Assembly (NCBI GenBank): GCA_021847125.1
Contig: JAJZUK010000029.1
Coordinates: 1 to 8,419 of the forward strand
Source: Pseudomonadota bacterium
GTDB taxonomy: Bacteria; Pseudomonadota; Gammaproteobacteria; Burkholderiales; SG8-39
Length of the DNA stretch: 8,419 bases
Direction of reading: 5' to 3'
In this document: positions 1 through 5,940 of the stretch, one piece after another
Layout of the letters: each line of letters opens with the position of its first letter
How positions within the stretch are numbered: the stretch's first letter is position 1
Program-made: the position numbers and the translations under genes
The notes under the pieces: model-generated
Told to the model about the DNA's origin: nothing
The model's input: only the letters and a program-made list of their open reading frames with translations
The model's database searches: none

Positions 1-286
1 AGCCGGAATCGACGCTGCCGATGCTGACGCGCTGGCCGATATTGCGTGAAATCGCCTGCGCGATGAACTCCGGGTGTTCCTCGATTTGCGGCAGGATCCA
101 GAAACGCAGCGCCAGCACCACCACGGCAAAGCCGAAATAGGCGGTAAGCGCCGCAAGGCCGGCGACGCGCAGCAGCCGGCGCAGCAAGCTGCGCCGTTGC
201 GGCGGGACGCCAAGTTCCGCCAGCGGCGAAAAAACCTCTTCGGCCGGCGGCGTGGCGCTATGTTCGGATTGCTCGGCTTGCACCAT
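1..286 (-). CDS. YhdP/TIGR02099-family AsmA-like envelope protein, N-terminal part (partial, runs off left edge)
   Basis: Reading the minus strand from the ATG at 286 gives about 95 residues with no stop before the window edge. A short polar N-terminus (residues 1-32, ending PPQRRS) is followed by an Arg/Leu-rich stretch. Next comes one hydrophobic segment (about residues 41-61, LAALTAYFGFAVVVLALRFW) and then ILPQIEEHPEFIAQAISRNIGQRVSIGSVDS. This layout (basic stretch, one inner-membrane anchor, then LP-x-IE ... IG-x-x-V-x-IG) is what I know from the start of the YhdP/TIGR02099 (DUF3971/AsmA-like) family, very large periplasm-spanning proteins implicated in phospholipid transport or envelope homeostasis. 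I chose ATG 286 because no in-frame ATG, GTG or TTG appears in the roughly 50 nt just upstream. The Shine-Dalgarno match is poor, and a GTG follows immediately. The gene is divergent from glnE. The family call rests on the N-terminus only; most of the protein is outside the window. Confidence 0.75.
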   Translation of the reverse strand, partial: MVQAEQSEHSATPPAEEVFSPLAELGVPPQRRSLLRRLLRVAGLAALTAYFGFAVVVLALRFWILPQIEEHPEFIAQAISRNIGQRVSIGSVDSG

Positions 287-310
287 CCGGAGGCGAATTT
301 CCCATGCTGG

Positions 311-340
311 TTGAGCGCGTTTCGGCGAAAGCCCTACAAT
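311..340 (+). promoter_or_regulatory. Sigma70-type promoter for glnE
   Basis: TTGAGC (311-316) matches 4 of 6 positions of the -35 consensus. TACAAT (335-340) matches 5 of 6 of the -10 consensus. They are separated by 18 bp. Transcription would start near 347, giving a leader of about 57 nt before the glnE ATG. It lies in the 117-bp spacer between the divergent YhdP-like gene and glnE. Prediction from sequence only. Confidence 0.55.
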
Positions 341-379
341 GAAGGCGCGAACTGAAGAAAAGAGACGTCGTAGCCCGTC

Positions 380-385
380 ATTTTA
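380..385 (-). promoter_or_regulatory. Possible -10 element for the divergent YhdP-like gene
   Basis: TAAAAT on the minus strand (385 to 380) is a 5 of 6 match to the -10 consensus and would give a leader of roughly 90 nt. No convincing -35 hexamer lies 16-18 bp upstream; that position falls on the glnE start codon region. Weak call. Confidence 0.2.
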
Positions 386-403
386 CCTGCAAAACATCCG
401 ACT

Positions 404-3142
404 ATGCCCCCACATCAGGGTATTCCACTAGAGGCGACCGGCTATTCGCGCTACGCGCAGCGCCTGGCACAGGCGCGGCCCGAATTGTTCGCGGCCGCGC
501 TGGCCGCGATCGAGCAACCGTTCGACGCGGCCGCGATGCGCGACTACCTGGCGCGGCAGCAGGACGGCGACGAGGACGCGCTCAAGCGCACGCTGCGGCG
601 GCTGCGCCAGCAGGTCATGCTGCGCGTATTGCTGCGCGACCTCTCCGGACGCGCGCCCCTGGCCGAGGTGGTAGGCAGCATGAGCGACCTGGCCGAACTG
701 AGCCTGGCCTATGCGCTCGCGCACCTCAGCACCTGGCTGCAGGCGCAGCACGGCACGCCGATGGCAAACGGCCGCAGGCAGGAACTGATCGTGGTCGGCA
801 TGGGCAAGCTGGGCGGCCGCGAGCTCAACGTATCCTCGGACATCGACCTGATCTTCATTTATCCGGAGGAAGGCGAGACGGTCGGCGGCGCAGCCGCCCT
901 GGGGTCGGCTCCGCGGCTGCTGTCGAACCACGAATATTTCACCCGCCTCGGCCGCAAGCTGATCAACGCGATCGCGGATATCACCGAGGACGGCCAGGTA
1001 TTTCGCGTCGACATGCGCCTGCGCCCGAACGGCGACTCCGGCCCGCTCGCCTGCAGCCTCGATGCGCTGGAAAACTATTTCATCGCCGAGGGCCGCGAAT
1101 GGGAGCGCTACGCCTGGATCAAGGCGCGCGTCGTGGCCACCGGCGGCGGCGCCCCGGCCGATGGCGCCGGCCTGGCGCAGGCGCTGAGCGCAGTGGCGCG
1201 CCCGTTCGTGTTCCGCAAATACCTCGACTTCGGCGCGTTCGCCGCGATGCGCTCGCTGCACGCGCAGATCCGCGCCGAGGTCGCGCGGCGCGATCGCGCC
1301 GGGCACATCAAGCTCGGACCGGGCGGCATACGCGAAATCGAATTCACCGCCCAGGCGTTTCAGTTGATCCGCGGCGGGCGCGATGCCGAACTGCAGACCC
1401 GCCCCACGCTGGAGGTACTGGGCCTGCTGCAGAAGAAAGGCCTGCTGTCGGACCAGGCAGTGGACGAACTGCGCGCGGCGTATGACTTCCTGCGCCGCCT
1501 CGAGCATCGCCTGCAGTACCTGGACGACGCCCAGACCCACGAACTGCCCCAGAGGAGCGAAGACCAGGCGCGGATCGCGAGCGCGATGGGCTGCGACGGC
1601 TACGCCGAATTCATGCGCCGGCTGGATGCGCATCGCGAGCGGGTGTCGCGCCATTTCGACGGCGTGTTCGCCGGCCCGGCGCAGGAAGGGCACGCCTGCG
1701 CGCCGCTGTGGAACGGGGAGCTGGACGAAGAAGCGGCGCATGAGCGGCTCGCCGCGCTGGGTTTCGCGGACACCGTCGCCGCGCACACGCGGCTGGTCGC
1801 TGCGCGCGCGTCACAACGCTATTTGCAGCTCCCCGAGGCGAGCCGCGAGCGCTACGACGCCCTGCTGCCGCGCGTGATCGAGCTCGCGGCCAAGGCGGGG
1901 TCGCCCGAGGCGGCGCTGGCGCGCACGCTCGATTTGCTCGAAGCCATCAGCCGGCGCAGCTCCTATCTGGCGCTGCTGTACGAATATCCGCAGGCGCTGG
2001 AAAAAGTGGTTCAGCTGCTGGCCGCGTCGGGTTGGGCGGCCGCTTATGTCACGCGCCATCCCCTGCTGCTGGACGAACTGCTGGACGCGCGCACGCTGTA
2101 CGCGGCGCCGGACTGGAAGGAATTCGCGGCGGGCCTGCGCACCCAGCTCGCGCGCCATGAGGGCGATGCCGAACGGCAGATGGACGCGCTGCGCGAAGCG
2201 CACCATGCCCAGGTGTTCCGCCTGCTGGCGCAGGATCTGGCGGGCAGCCTCACGGTGGAAGTGCTGGCCGACCATCTGTCGGCGCTCGCCGACCTGATGC
2301 TCACGATCACCCTGGAATTGTGCTGGGCGCAGTTGCGCAACCGCCATCGCGAGGTGCCGCGCTTCGCCATCATCGCCTACGGCAAGCTCGGCGGGAAGGA
2401 ACTGGGCTACGCCTCGGACCTGGACATCATCTTCCTGTATGACGACGGCGATGCGCGCGCCCCCGAACTGTATTCGCGCCTGGCGCAGCGCATCAACAGC
2501 TGGCTCACCAGCGCCACCCCCTCGGGGGTGCTGTTCGAGACCGACCTGCGCCTGCGGCCCAACGGCGCGGGCGGACTCATGGTGAGTTCGGTCGAGGCAT
2601 TCCGCGACTATCAGGAAACGGCCGCCTGGGTGTGGGAGCATCAGGCGCTGACGCGGGCGCGCTATTGCGCCGGCGACGCCGCGGTGGGCGCCGCATTCGA
2701 GGCCGAGCGCGTCGCCATATTGCGCCGCAAGCGGGATCCCGAGGCGCTGCGGCGGGAAGTGGTCGACATGCGGGGAAAGATGTTCGACGCCCACCCGAAC
2801 AGGAGCGACCTGTTCGACCTCAAGCACGACCGCGGCGGCATGATAGACATCGAGTTCATCGTGCAGTACCTGGTGCTCGCGCACGCCCAGCGCTACCCGC
2901 AGTTGACCGGCAACCTGGGCAACATCGCACTGCTGAAAATGGCGGGCGAGCTCGGCCTGATTCCGCTCGCGACGGCGATGACGGTGCGCGACGGCTACCG
3001 CGAATACCGCAGGCTGCAGCACGCGGAGCGGCTGAACGGCGGCCAGTACGCGCGCGCCGCGCACCGGCCGCTGGCGCCTTACATCGAGGCCACCCTGAAT
3101 CTGTGGAAGACCGTGTTCACAGCCGGGTCTCCGGCCGGCTGA
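404..3142 (+). CDS. glnE: Bifunctional glutamine synthetase adenylyltransferase / adenylyl-removing enzyme
   Basis: 912 residues, close to the usual 900-950. GlnE adenylylates glutamine synthetase when nitrogen is plentiful and deadenylylates it when nitrogen is short, under PII and glutamine control. Both duplicated nucleotidyltransferase halves are visible. The N-terminal (adenylyl-removing) half has GMGKLGG at 132-138 and the catalytic pair D146-x-D148 (SSDIDLIF), then DMRLRPNG at 203-210 and GGIREIEF near 307-314. The C-terminal (adenylylating) half has YGKLGGKELGY, the pair D672-x-D674 (SDLDIIF), DLRLRPNG at 714-721 and GGMIDIEF at 811-818. The helical linker is near 430-560. All active-site aspartates are kept, so both activities should be present. 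The start is ATG 404; an in-frame TAG at 371 with no other start codon between them excludes a longer protein. The ribosome-binding site is weak. Long minus-strand open frames across it are GC-driven shadows. Confidence 0.97.
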   Translation: MPPHQGIPLEATGYSRYAQRLAQARPELFAAALAAIEQPFDAAAMRDYLARQQDGDEDALKRTLRRLRQQVMLRVLLRDLSGRAPLAEVVGSMSDLAELSLAYALAHLSTWLQAQHGTPMANGRRQELIVVGMGKLGGRELNVSSDIDLIFIYPEEGETVGGAAALGSAPRLLSNHEYFTRLGRKLINAIADITEDGQVFRVDMRLRPNGDSGPLACSLDALENYFIAEGREWERYAWIKARVVATGGGAPADGAGLAQALSAVARPFVFRKYLDFGAFAAMRSLHAQIRAEVARRDRAGHIKLGPGGIREIEFTAQAFQLIRGGRDAELQTRPTLEVLGLLQKKGLLSDQAVDELRAAYDFLRRLEHRLQYLDDAQTHELPQRSEDQARIASAMGCDGYAEFMRRLDAHRERVSRHFDGVFAGPAQEGHACAPLWNGELDEEAAHERLAALGFADTVAAHTRLVAARASQRYLQLPEASRERYDALLPRVIELAAKAGSPEAALARTLDLLEAISRRSSYLALLYEYPQALEKVVQLLAASGWAAAYVTRHPLLLDELLDARTLYAAPDWKEFAAGLRTQLARHEGDAERQMDALREAHHAQVFRLLAQDLAGSLTVEVLADHLSALADLMLTITLELCWAQLRNRHREVPRFAIIAYGKLGGKELGYASDLDIIFLYDDGDARAPELYSRLAQRINSWLTSATPSGVLFETDLRLRPNGAGGLMVSSVEAFRDYQETAAWVWEHQALTRARYCAGDAAVGAAFEAERVAILRRKRDPEALRREVVDMRGKMFDAHPNRSDLFDLKHDRGGMIDIEFIVQYLVLAHAQRYPQLTGNLGNIALLKMAGELGLIPLATAMTVRDGYREYRRLQHAERLNGGQYARAAHRPLAPYIEATLNLWKTVFTAGSPAG

Positions 3143-3203
3143 GCCCGGCGTTTGCGCGGGAATCCGCGTCGACAGACCCTAGGACAATGCCGATGCGGCG
3201 AAA

Positions 3204-3219
3204 ATTGACCGGGGTCAAT
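3204..3219. promoter_or_regulatory. FNR/CRP-family-like dyad operator upstream of oxc
   Basis: ATTGACC-GG-GGTCAAT is a perfect inverted repeat with 7-bp arms and a 2-bp centre. Viewed as TTGAC-N4-GTCAA it has the geometry of an FNR box (TTGAT-N4-ATCAA), differing at only the fifth base of each half. Its centre (3211.5) is about 41.5 bp upstream of the start expected from the -10 candidate TACGAT at 3242-3247. That is the class II activator position, where the operator replaces the -35. The dyad is observed; the regulator is inferred and could belong to another family. Confidence 0.45.
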
Positions 3220-3241
3220 GATGAATGCCTGCCCGCATCGC

Positions 3242-3247
3242 TACGAT
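3242..3247 (+). promoter_or_regulatory. Candidate -10 element for oxc
   Basis: TACGAT matches 4 of 6 -10 consensus positions, including the key TA---T. The bases where a -35 should sit (TGATGA, 3219-3224) are poor, as expected for an activator-dependent promoter using the dyad just upstream. The predicted start is 3253-3254, leaving a leader of about 86 nt before the oxc ATG. Confidence 0.3.
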
Positions 3248-3329
3248 GCCCCCAATGCATCAACCGGCTGCGCGGCGATCGGCCAGTACGTTAGTTTCGC
3301 CTATGAAATCCCTTGATGACTGAGTACAC

Positions 3330-3335
3330 AGGAGA
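3330..3335 (+). promoter_or_regulatory. Ribosome-binding site fixing the oxc start
   Basis: AGGAGA lies 4 nt before ATG 3340 (AGGAG with a 5-nt gap). In-frame TTG 3313 and ATG 3316 upstream have no such element, so the start is ATG 3340 rather than the longer frame. Confidence 0.75.
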
Positions 3336-3339
3336 GACC

Positions 3340-5076
3340 ATGTCCGCAGGATTGGAACAAGCCAGCACGACTACCGCAACCGATGCCGTGGAAATGACCG
3401 ATGGATTTCATCTGGTCATCGACGCCCTGAAGGCCAACGACATCGACACCATTTTTGGTCTCATCGGCATTCCGATCACCGACCTCGCGCGCCTGGCCCA
3501 GGCCGAAGGCATGCGCTTCATCAGTTTCCGCCATGAACAACACGCCGGCAATGCCGCGGCCATCGCCGGCTACATGACCCAAAAGCCGGGAATCTGCTTG
3601 ACCGTGTCGGCCCCGGGCTTTCTGAACGGCCTGACCGCGCTGGCCAATGCGACGACCAACTGCTTTCCGATGATCCTGATCAGCGGCTCGAGCGAGCGCG
3701 AAATCGTCGACCTGCAGCAGGGCGATTACGAGGAAATGGACCAGTTGAACGCGGCAAGGCCCTTCGCCAAGGCGTCCTACCGCATCAACAAGGCCGAAGA
3801 CATCGGCATCGGCATCGCGCGCGCGATCCGCACCGCCGTGTCCGGCCGCCCCGGCGGCGTCTATCTGGACCTCCCGGCGCAATTGCTCAGCCAGACGCTG
3901 GACGCGGCAAAGGGCAAGAAATCGCTGGTGCGCGTGGTCGACGCGGCACCGCGTCAAATCCCGGCGCCGGAGTCGGTCAAGCGCGCGCTAGCCCTGCTCA
4001 AGAGCGCCAAGCGCCCGCTGATCCTTCTGGGCAAAGGCGCTGCCTACGCCCAGGCCGATGCCGATATTCGGGCCTTAGTCGAAAAGACCGGCATCCCCTA
4101 TCTGCCGATGTCCATGGCCAAGGGCCTCCTGCCCGACACCCATGCGCAATCGGCCTCGGCCTGCCGCTCCTTCGTACTGGCGGAGGCCGACGTCGTCATG
4201 ATCATCGGCGCCCGCCTGAACTGGCTGCTCTCGCACGGCAAAGGCAAGACCTGGGGCGGACCGAAGCAGTTCATCCAGATCGACATCTCGCCCACGGAAG
4301 CCGACAGCAACGTGGCCATCGCGGCACCGGTGATCGGCGACATCGGCTCCTGCGTGTCGGCCCTGCTGGCGGGCATCGGCTCCGGCTTCGCGAAGCCGAG
4401 CGCCGAATGGACCGGCGCGATCGCCGAGCGCAAAGAAAAGAACATGACCAAGATGGCGGCGGCCCTGGACAAGAATCCGTCGCCGATGAACTATCACAGC
4501 GCGCTGCGCGCGATCCGCGACGTGCTGAAAACGCGTCCGGACATCAACCTGGTCAACGAAGGCGCCAACGCGCTCGATTTCACCCGCAGCATCGTCGACC
4601 AGTACCAGCCGCGCAAGCGTTTCGACGCCGGCACCTGGGGCATCATGGGCATAGGCATGGGTTATTCCATAGGAGCGGCGGTCGTAAGCGGCCTGCCTGT
4701 GGTCGCCATCGAGGGCGACAGCGCGTTCGGTTTCAGCGGCATGGAACTCGAGACCGTCTGCCGCTACCAGCTGCCGATCACCACCATCATTTTCAACAAC
4801 AACGGCATCTACAAAGGCTGCGATCCCAATCTCAACCCCAACAAACCCGATGTCGCAGTCAGCGCATTCGTCAAGGGCGCGCGCTACGACAAGATGATCG
4901 AAGCCTTCGGCGGCGTCGGCTATCACGTCACCACGCCGGCCGAGCTGACCAAGGCCTTGACCGAGGCTATTCGCGCGGGCAAGCCGGCGCTGATCAACGC
5001 CGTCATCGACGAAGCCGCGGGCACCGAAAGCGGCCGCCTGACCAATCTGAACCCGAAGAAGACCGCGACCAAATAG
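3340..5076 (+). CDS. oxc: Oxalyl-CoA decarboxylase (ThDP-dependent)
   Basis: 578 residues from ATG 3340. It decarboxylates oxalyl-CoA to formyl-CoA and CO2 with thiamin diphosphate and Mg2+ in the cytoplasm. Similarity to the Oxalobacter formigenes enzyme, as I remember its sequence, runs end to end. Catalytic residues of that enzyme have clear counterparts: Glu56 is E66 (FRHEQHAG), Tyr120/Glu121 are Y130/E131 (GDYEEMDQ), Tyr483 is Y491 (GIYKG), and Ser553/Arg555 are S564/R566 (ESGRL). Three domains can be placed: Pyr (about 15-190), central (about 205-345, with LGKGAAYAQ) and PP (about 375-560, with [13 protein letters not shown] and NNNGIYKG). Differences are about 10 extra N-terminal residues and a loop three residues longer after Y491. 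The ESGR tail argues against the related 2-hydroxyacyl-CoA lyases, though acyloin side activity cannot be excluded. The usual partner frc is absent from this window. It is convergent with the cNMP-binding gene. Confidence 0.95.
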   Translation: MSAGLEQASTTTATDAVEMTDGFHLVIDALKANDIDTIFGLIGIPITDLARLAQAEGMRFISFRHEQHAGNAAAIAGYMTQKPGICLTVSAPGFLNGLTALANATTNCFPMILISGSSEREIVDLQQGDYEEMDQLNAARPFAKASYRINKAEDIGIGIARAIRTAVSGRPGGVYLDLPAQLLSQTLDAAKGKKSLVRVVDAAPRQIPAPESVKRALALLKSAKRPLILLGKGAAYAQADADIRALVEKTGIPYLPMSMAKGLLPDTHAQSASACRSFVLAEADVVMIIGARLNWLLSHGKGKTWGGPKQFIQIDISPTEADSNVAIAAPVIGDIGSCVSALLAGIGSGFAKPSAEWTGAIAERKEKNMTKMAAALDKNPSPMNYHSALRAIRDVLKTRPDINLVNEGANALDFTRSIVDQYQPRKRFDAGTWGIMGIGMGYSIGAAVVSGLPVVAIEGDSAFGFSGMELETVCRYQLPITTIIFNNNGIYKGCDPNLNPNKPDVAVSAFVKGARYDKMIEAFGGVGYHVTTPAELTKALTEAIRAGKPALINAVIDEAAGTESGRLTNLNPKKTATK

Positions 5077-5143
5077 CGGGGGCGTCTGAGCATAAGCGCG
5101 TACTACGGAATTTCCGCTGGACGCCGGATGCGATGAGGCGGCA

Positions 5144-5168
5144 GCGTGGCATCGCGCCGATGCCACGC
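5144..5168. terminator. Perfect 11-bp hairpin between convergent oxc and CNB gene
   Basis: GCGTGGCATCG and CGATGCCACGC form an 11-bp perfect stem with a 3-nt loop (CGC). It lies 67 nt after the oxc stop and 33 nt beyond the stop of the facing minus-strand gene. There is no U tract on either strand, so it is not a classical intrinsic terminator. A bidirectional 3'-end stabiliser or a Rho-assisted terminator is more likely. The stem is observed; the function is inferred. Confidence 0.5.
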
Positions 5169-5200
5169 GCGCCCATCGGTTCCGGCCGGGCGCTGCGCGG

Positions 5201-5674
5201 CTAGATTTGATGATCAACCAATCTGCCGTCGGCCATGCGCAAGCGCCGGGACAGGGATACCGCCACAGCGCGAATCACTTTTGCGGCGATTTTCGGCACT
5301 TCCAGCGACATCTTGTCCAGCGAATTCTTCGACAAGGTCAACAAGGTGCAGCCGGTCGCCGCAACACAGGTCGCCGATCGCCTTTCGCCATCGAGCGCCG
5401 CCATCTCCCCGAATACGCGGCCGTTGCGCAGCACGGCGATCTCTATCCGGTTTCCCTCTGAATCCGATTTCAGTACGGAAACATCGCCCGAATTGACGAT
5501 GCACATGAAGGTTCCGGCATCGCCTTCGTTGAAGATCACCTCGCCTTTGCCGACCTTGGAGGAGCCGAAGTGGCGCGCAACCGATCGAAGTTCGGCCGAG
5601 GGAAAATCGTTGAACAGGCTGCACTCCATCAGCATTTCGGCTATTTCCCCGACGAGGGATGAGTGTTCGTGCAT
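5201..5674 (-). CDS. Stand-alone cyclic-nucleotide-binding domain protein (CRP-like CNB fold, no HTH)
   Basis: 157 residues, a single CNB (cNMP_binding) domain with no signal peptide or membrane segment. Order: N-terminal helices (SSLVGEIAEMLMECSLFNDF, 5-24), then FNEGDAGTFMCIVNSGDVSV (48-67), typical of the beta-roll. The phosphate-binding cassette is FGEMAALDGERRSATCVA (88-105), with E90, R99 and S100 matching the Glu and Arg-Ser that bind cAMP in CRP. A C-terminal helix (to SRRLRMADG) ends the protein. There is no helix-turn-helix or effector domain, so it cannot be a CRP-type DNA-binding regulator alone; it may sense a ligand for a partner protein. The start is ATG 5674, with AAAGGG on the minus strand 7 nt upstream; the open frame continues upstream but its residues do not look like the domain. 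It is convergent with oxc and divergent from ilvE. Ligand and partner are unknown. Confidence 0.85.
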   Translation of the reverse strand: MHEHSSLVGEIAEMLMECSLFNDFPSAELRSVARHFGSSKVGKGEVIFNEGDAGTFMCIVNSGDVSVLKSDSEGNRIEIAVLRNGRVFGEMAALDGERRSATCVAATGCTLLTLSKNSLDKMSLEVPKIAAKVIRAVAVSLSRRLRMADGRLVDHQI

Positions 5675-5681
5675 ATGCGTG

Positions 5682-5687
5682 CCCTTT
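5682..5687 (-). promoter_or_regulatory. Ribosome-binding site of the CNB gene
   Basis: AAAGGG on the minus strand, 7 nt before ATG 5674. It supports this start over upstream in-frame codons. It directly abuts a 7-bp hairpin (5687-5705). Confidence 0.55.
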
Positions 5688-5705
5688 GATCCGGACGGCG
5701 GATCA
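5687..5705 (-). repeat. Inverted repeat in the leader of the CNB gene
   Basis: TGATCCG and CGGATCA form perfect 7-bp arms around a 5-nt loop. On the minus-strand transcript the stem ends at the first base of the AAAGGG ribosome-binding site, so folding could influence initiation. It could instead be a protein-binding dyad. Observed repeat, inferred role. Confidence 0.4.
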
Positions 5706-5827
5706 GCGGATTCATTAGAGCGCGCCCCAGGACAAAGCGATTTCCCGAGCAGAAGCCGAAACCCGGCGCTATTCGGGGTTCGATTCGACCAACGGCTGCG
5801 ATGCCAGCGAGCACGCCCCTGGCCTGT

Positions 5828-5853
5828 GCGAGCATGCCGCAGCCGATGCTCGC
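5828..5853. repeat. Inverted repeat upstream of ilvE
   Basis: GCGAGCAT (5828-5835) and ATGCTCGC (5846-5853) are perfect 8-bp arms separated by 10 nt. The match extends outward with a 2-nt bulge (GTGC against GCAC). It sits about 28 bp upstream of the TAAAAT -10 candidate for ilvE, so it overlaps the region where an operator would act. The rest of the 5675-5940 spacer shows no supportable gene. Confidence 0.35.
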
Positions 5854-5880
5854 GCACTGCTCAAGGCTGCCGCTTTCCGC

Positions 5881-5886
5881 TAAAAT
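5881..5886 (+). promoter_or_regulatory. Candidate -10 element for the ilvE cluster
   Basis: TAAAAT is a 5 of 6 match to TATAAT and is one of the few AT-rich spots in the spacer. The best -35 at 17 bp (TGCTCA, 5858-5863) matches only 3 of 6. The start would be near 5893, giving a leader of about 48 nt before ATG 5941. Confidence 0.4.
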
Positions 5887-5925
5887 AGGGTTTTGCGCCC
5901 TTACCTGCGCATTTCCGGGTTGAAC

Positions 5926-5931
5926 AAGGAG
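5926..5931 (+). promoter_or_regulatory. Ribosome-binding site fixing the ilvE start
   Basis: AAGGAG lies 9 nt before ATG 5941. An in-frame TTG at 5893 would add 16 residues but falls at the predicted transcription start. ATG 5947 would be 15 nt away, so ATG 5941 is preferred. Confidence 0.7.
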
Positions 5932-5940
5932 CTGAAGATA

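Noticed and set aside
74..355. 93-residue plus-strand frame at the left edge
   Set aside because: It is antisense to the YhdP-like N-terminus and covers the glnE promoter. The composition is shadow-like (QAAPLRRDAKFRQRRKNLF) and no family is recognised.
428..3064. Long open frames antisense to glnE (428-1786 and 1811-3064, minus strand) and several plus-strand frames within it
   Set aside because: They are rich in Arg, Gln and His with no recognisable domain, and they overlap a gene with both catalytic motifs intact. They are typical shadow frames of GC-rich DNA.
3122..3149. GC-rich inverted repeat GCCGGG ... CCCGGC spanning the glnE stop
   Set aside because: The arms are only 6 bp with a 16-nt interior that can fold several ways, and only three T follow. 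Such matches are expected in this composition and do not support a terminator call.
4075..5217. 380-residue minus-strand frame antisense to oxc
   Set aside because: It is a shadow of a clearly identified enzyme gene, with low-complexity translation and no start context. It also crosses the intergenic hairpin and the end of the CNB gene.
5207..5217. TTGATGATCAA, which resembles FNR half-sites
   Set aside because: The half-sites are separated by 1 bp instead of 4, and it lies inside the 3' coding end of the CNB gene, downstream of both convergent genes.
5893..5940. Longer ilvE start at TTG 5893
   Set aside because: The added residues are not IlvE-like. A good AAGGAG sits before ATG 5941, and the TTG coincides with the predicted transcription start.
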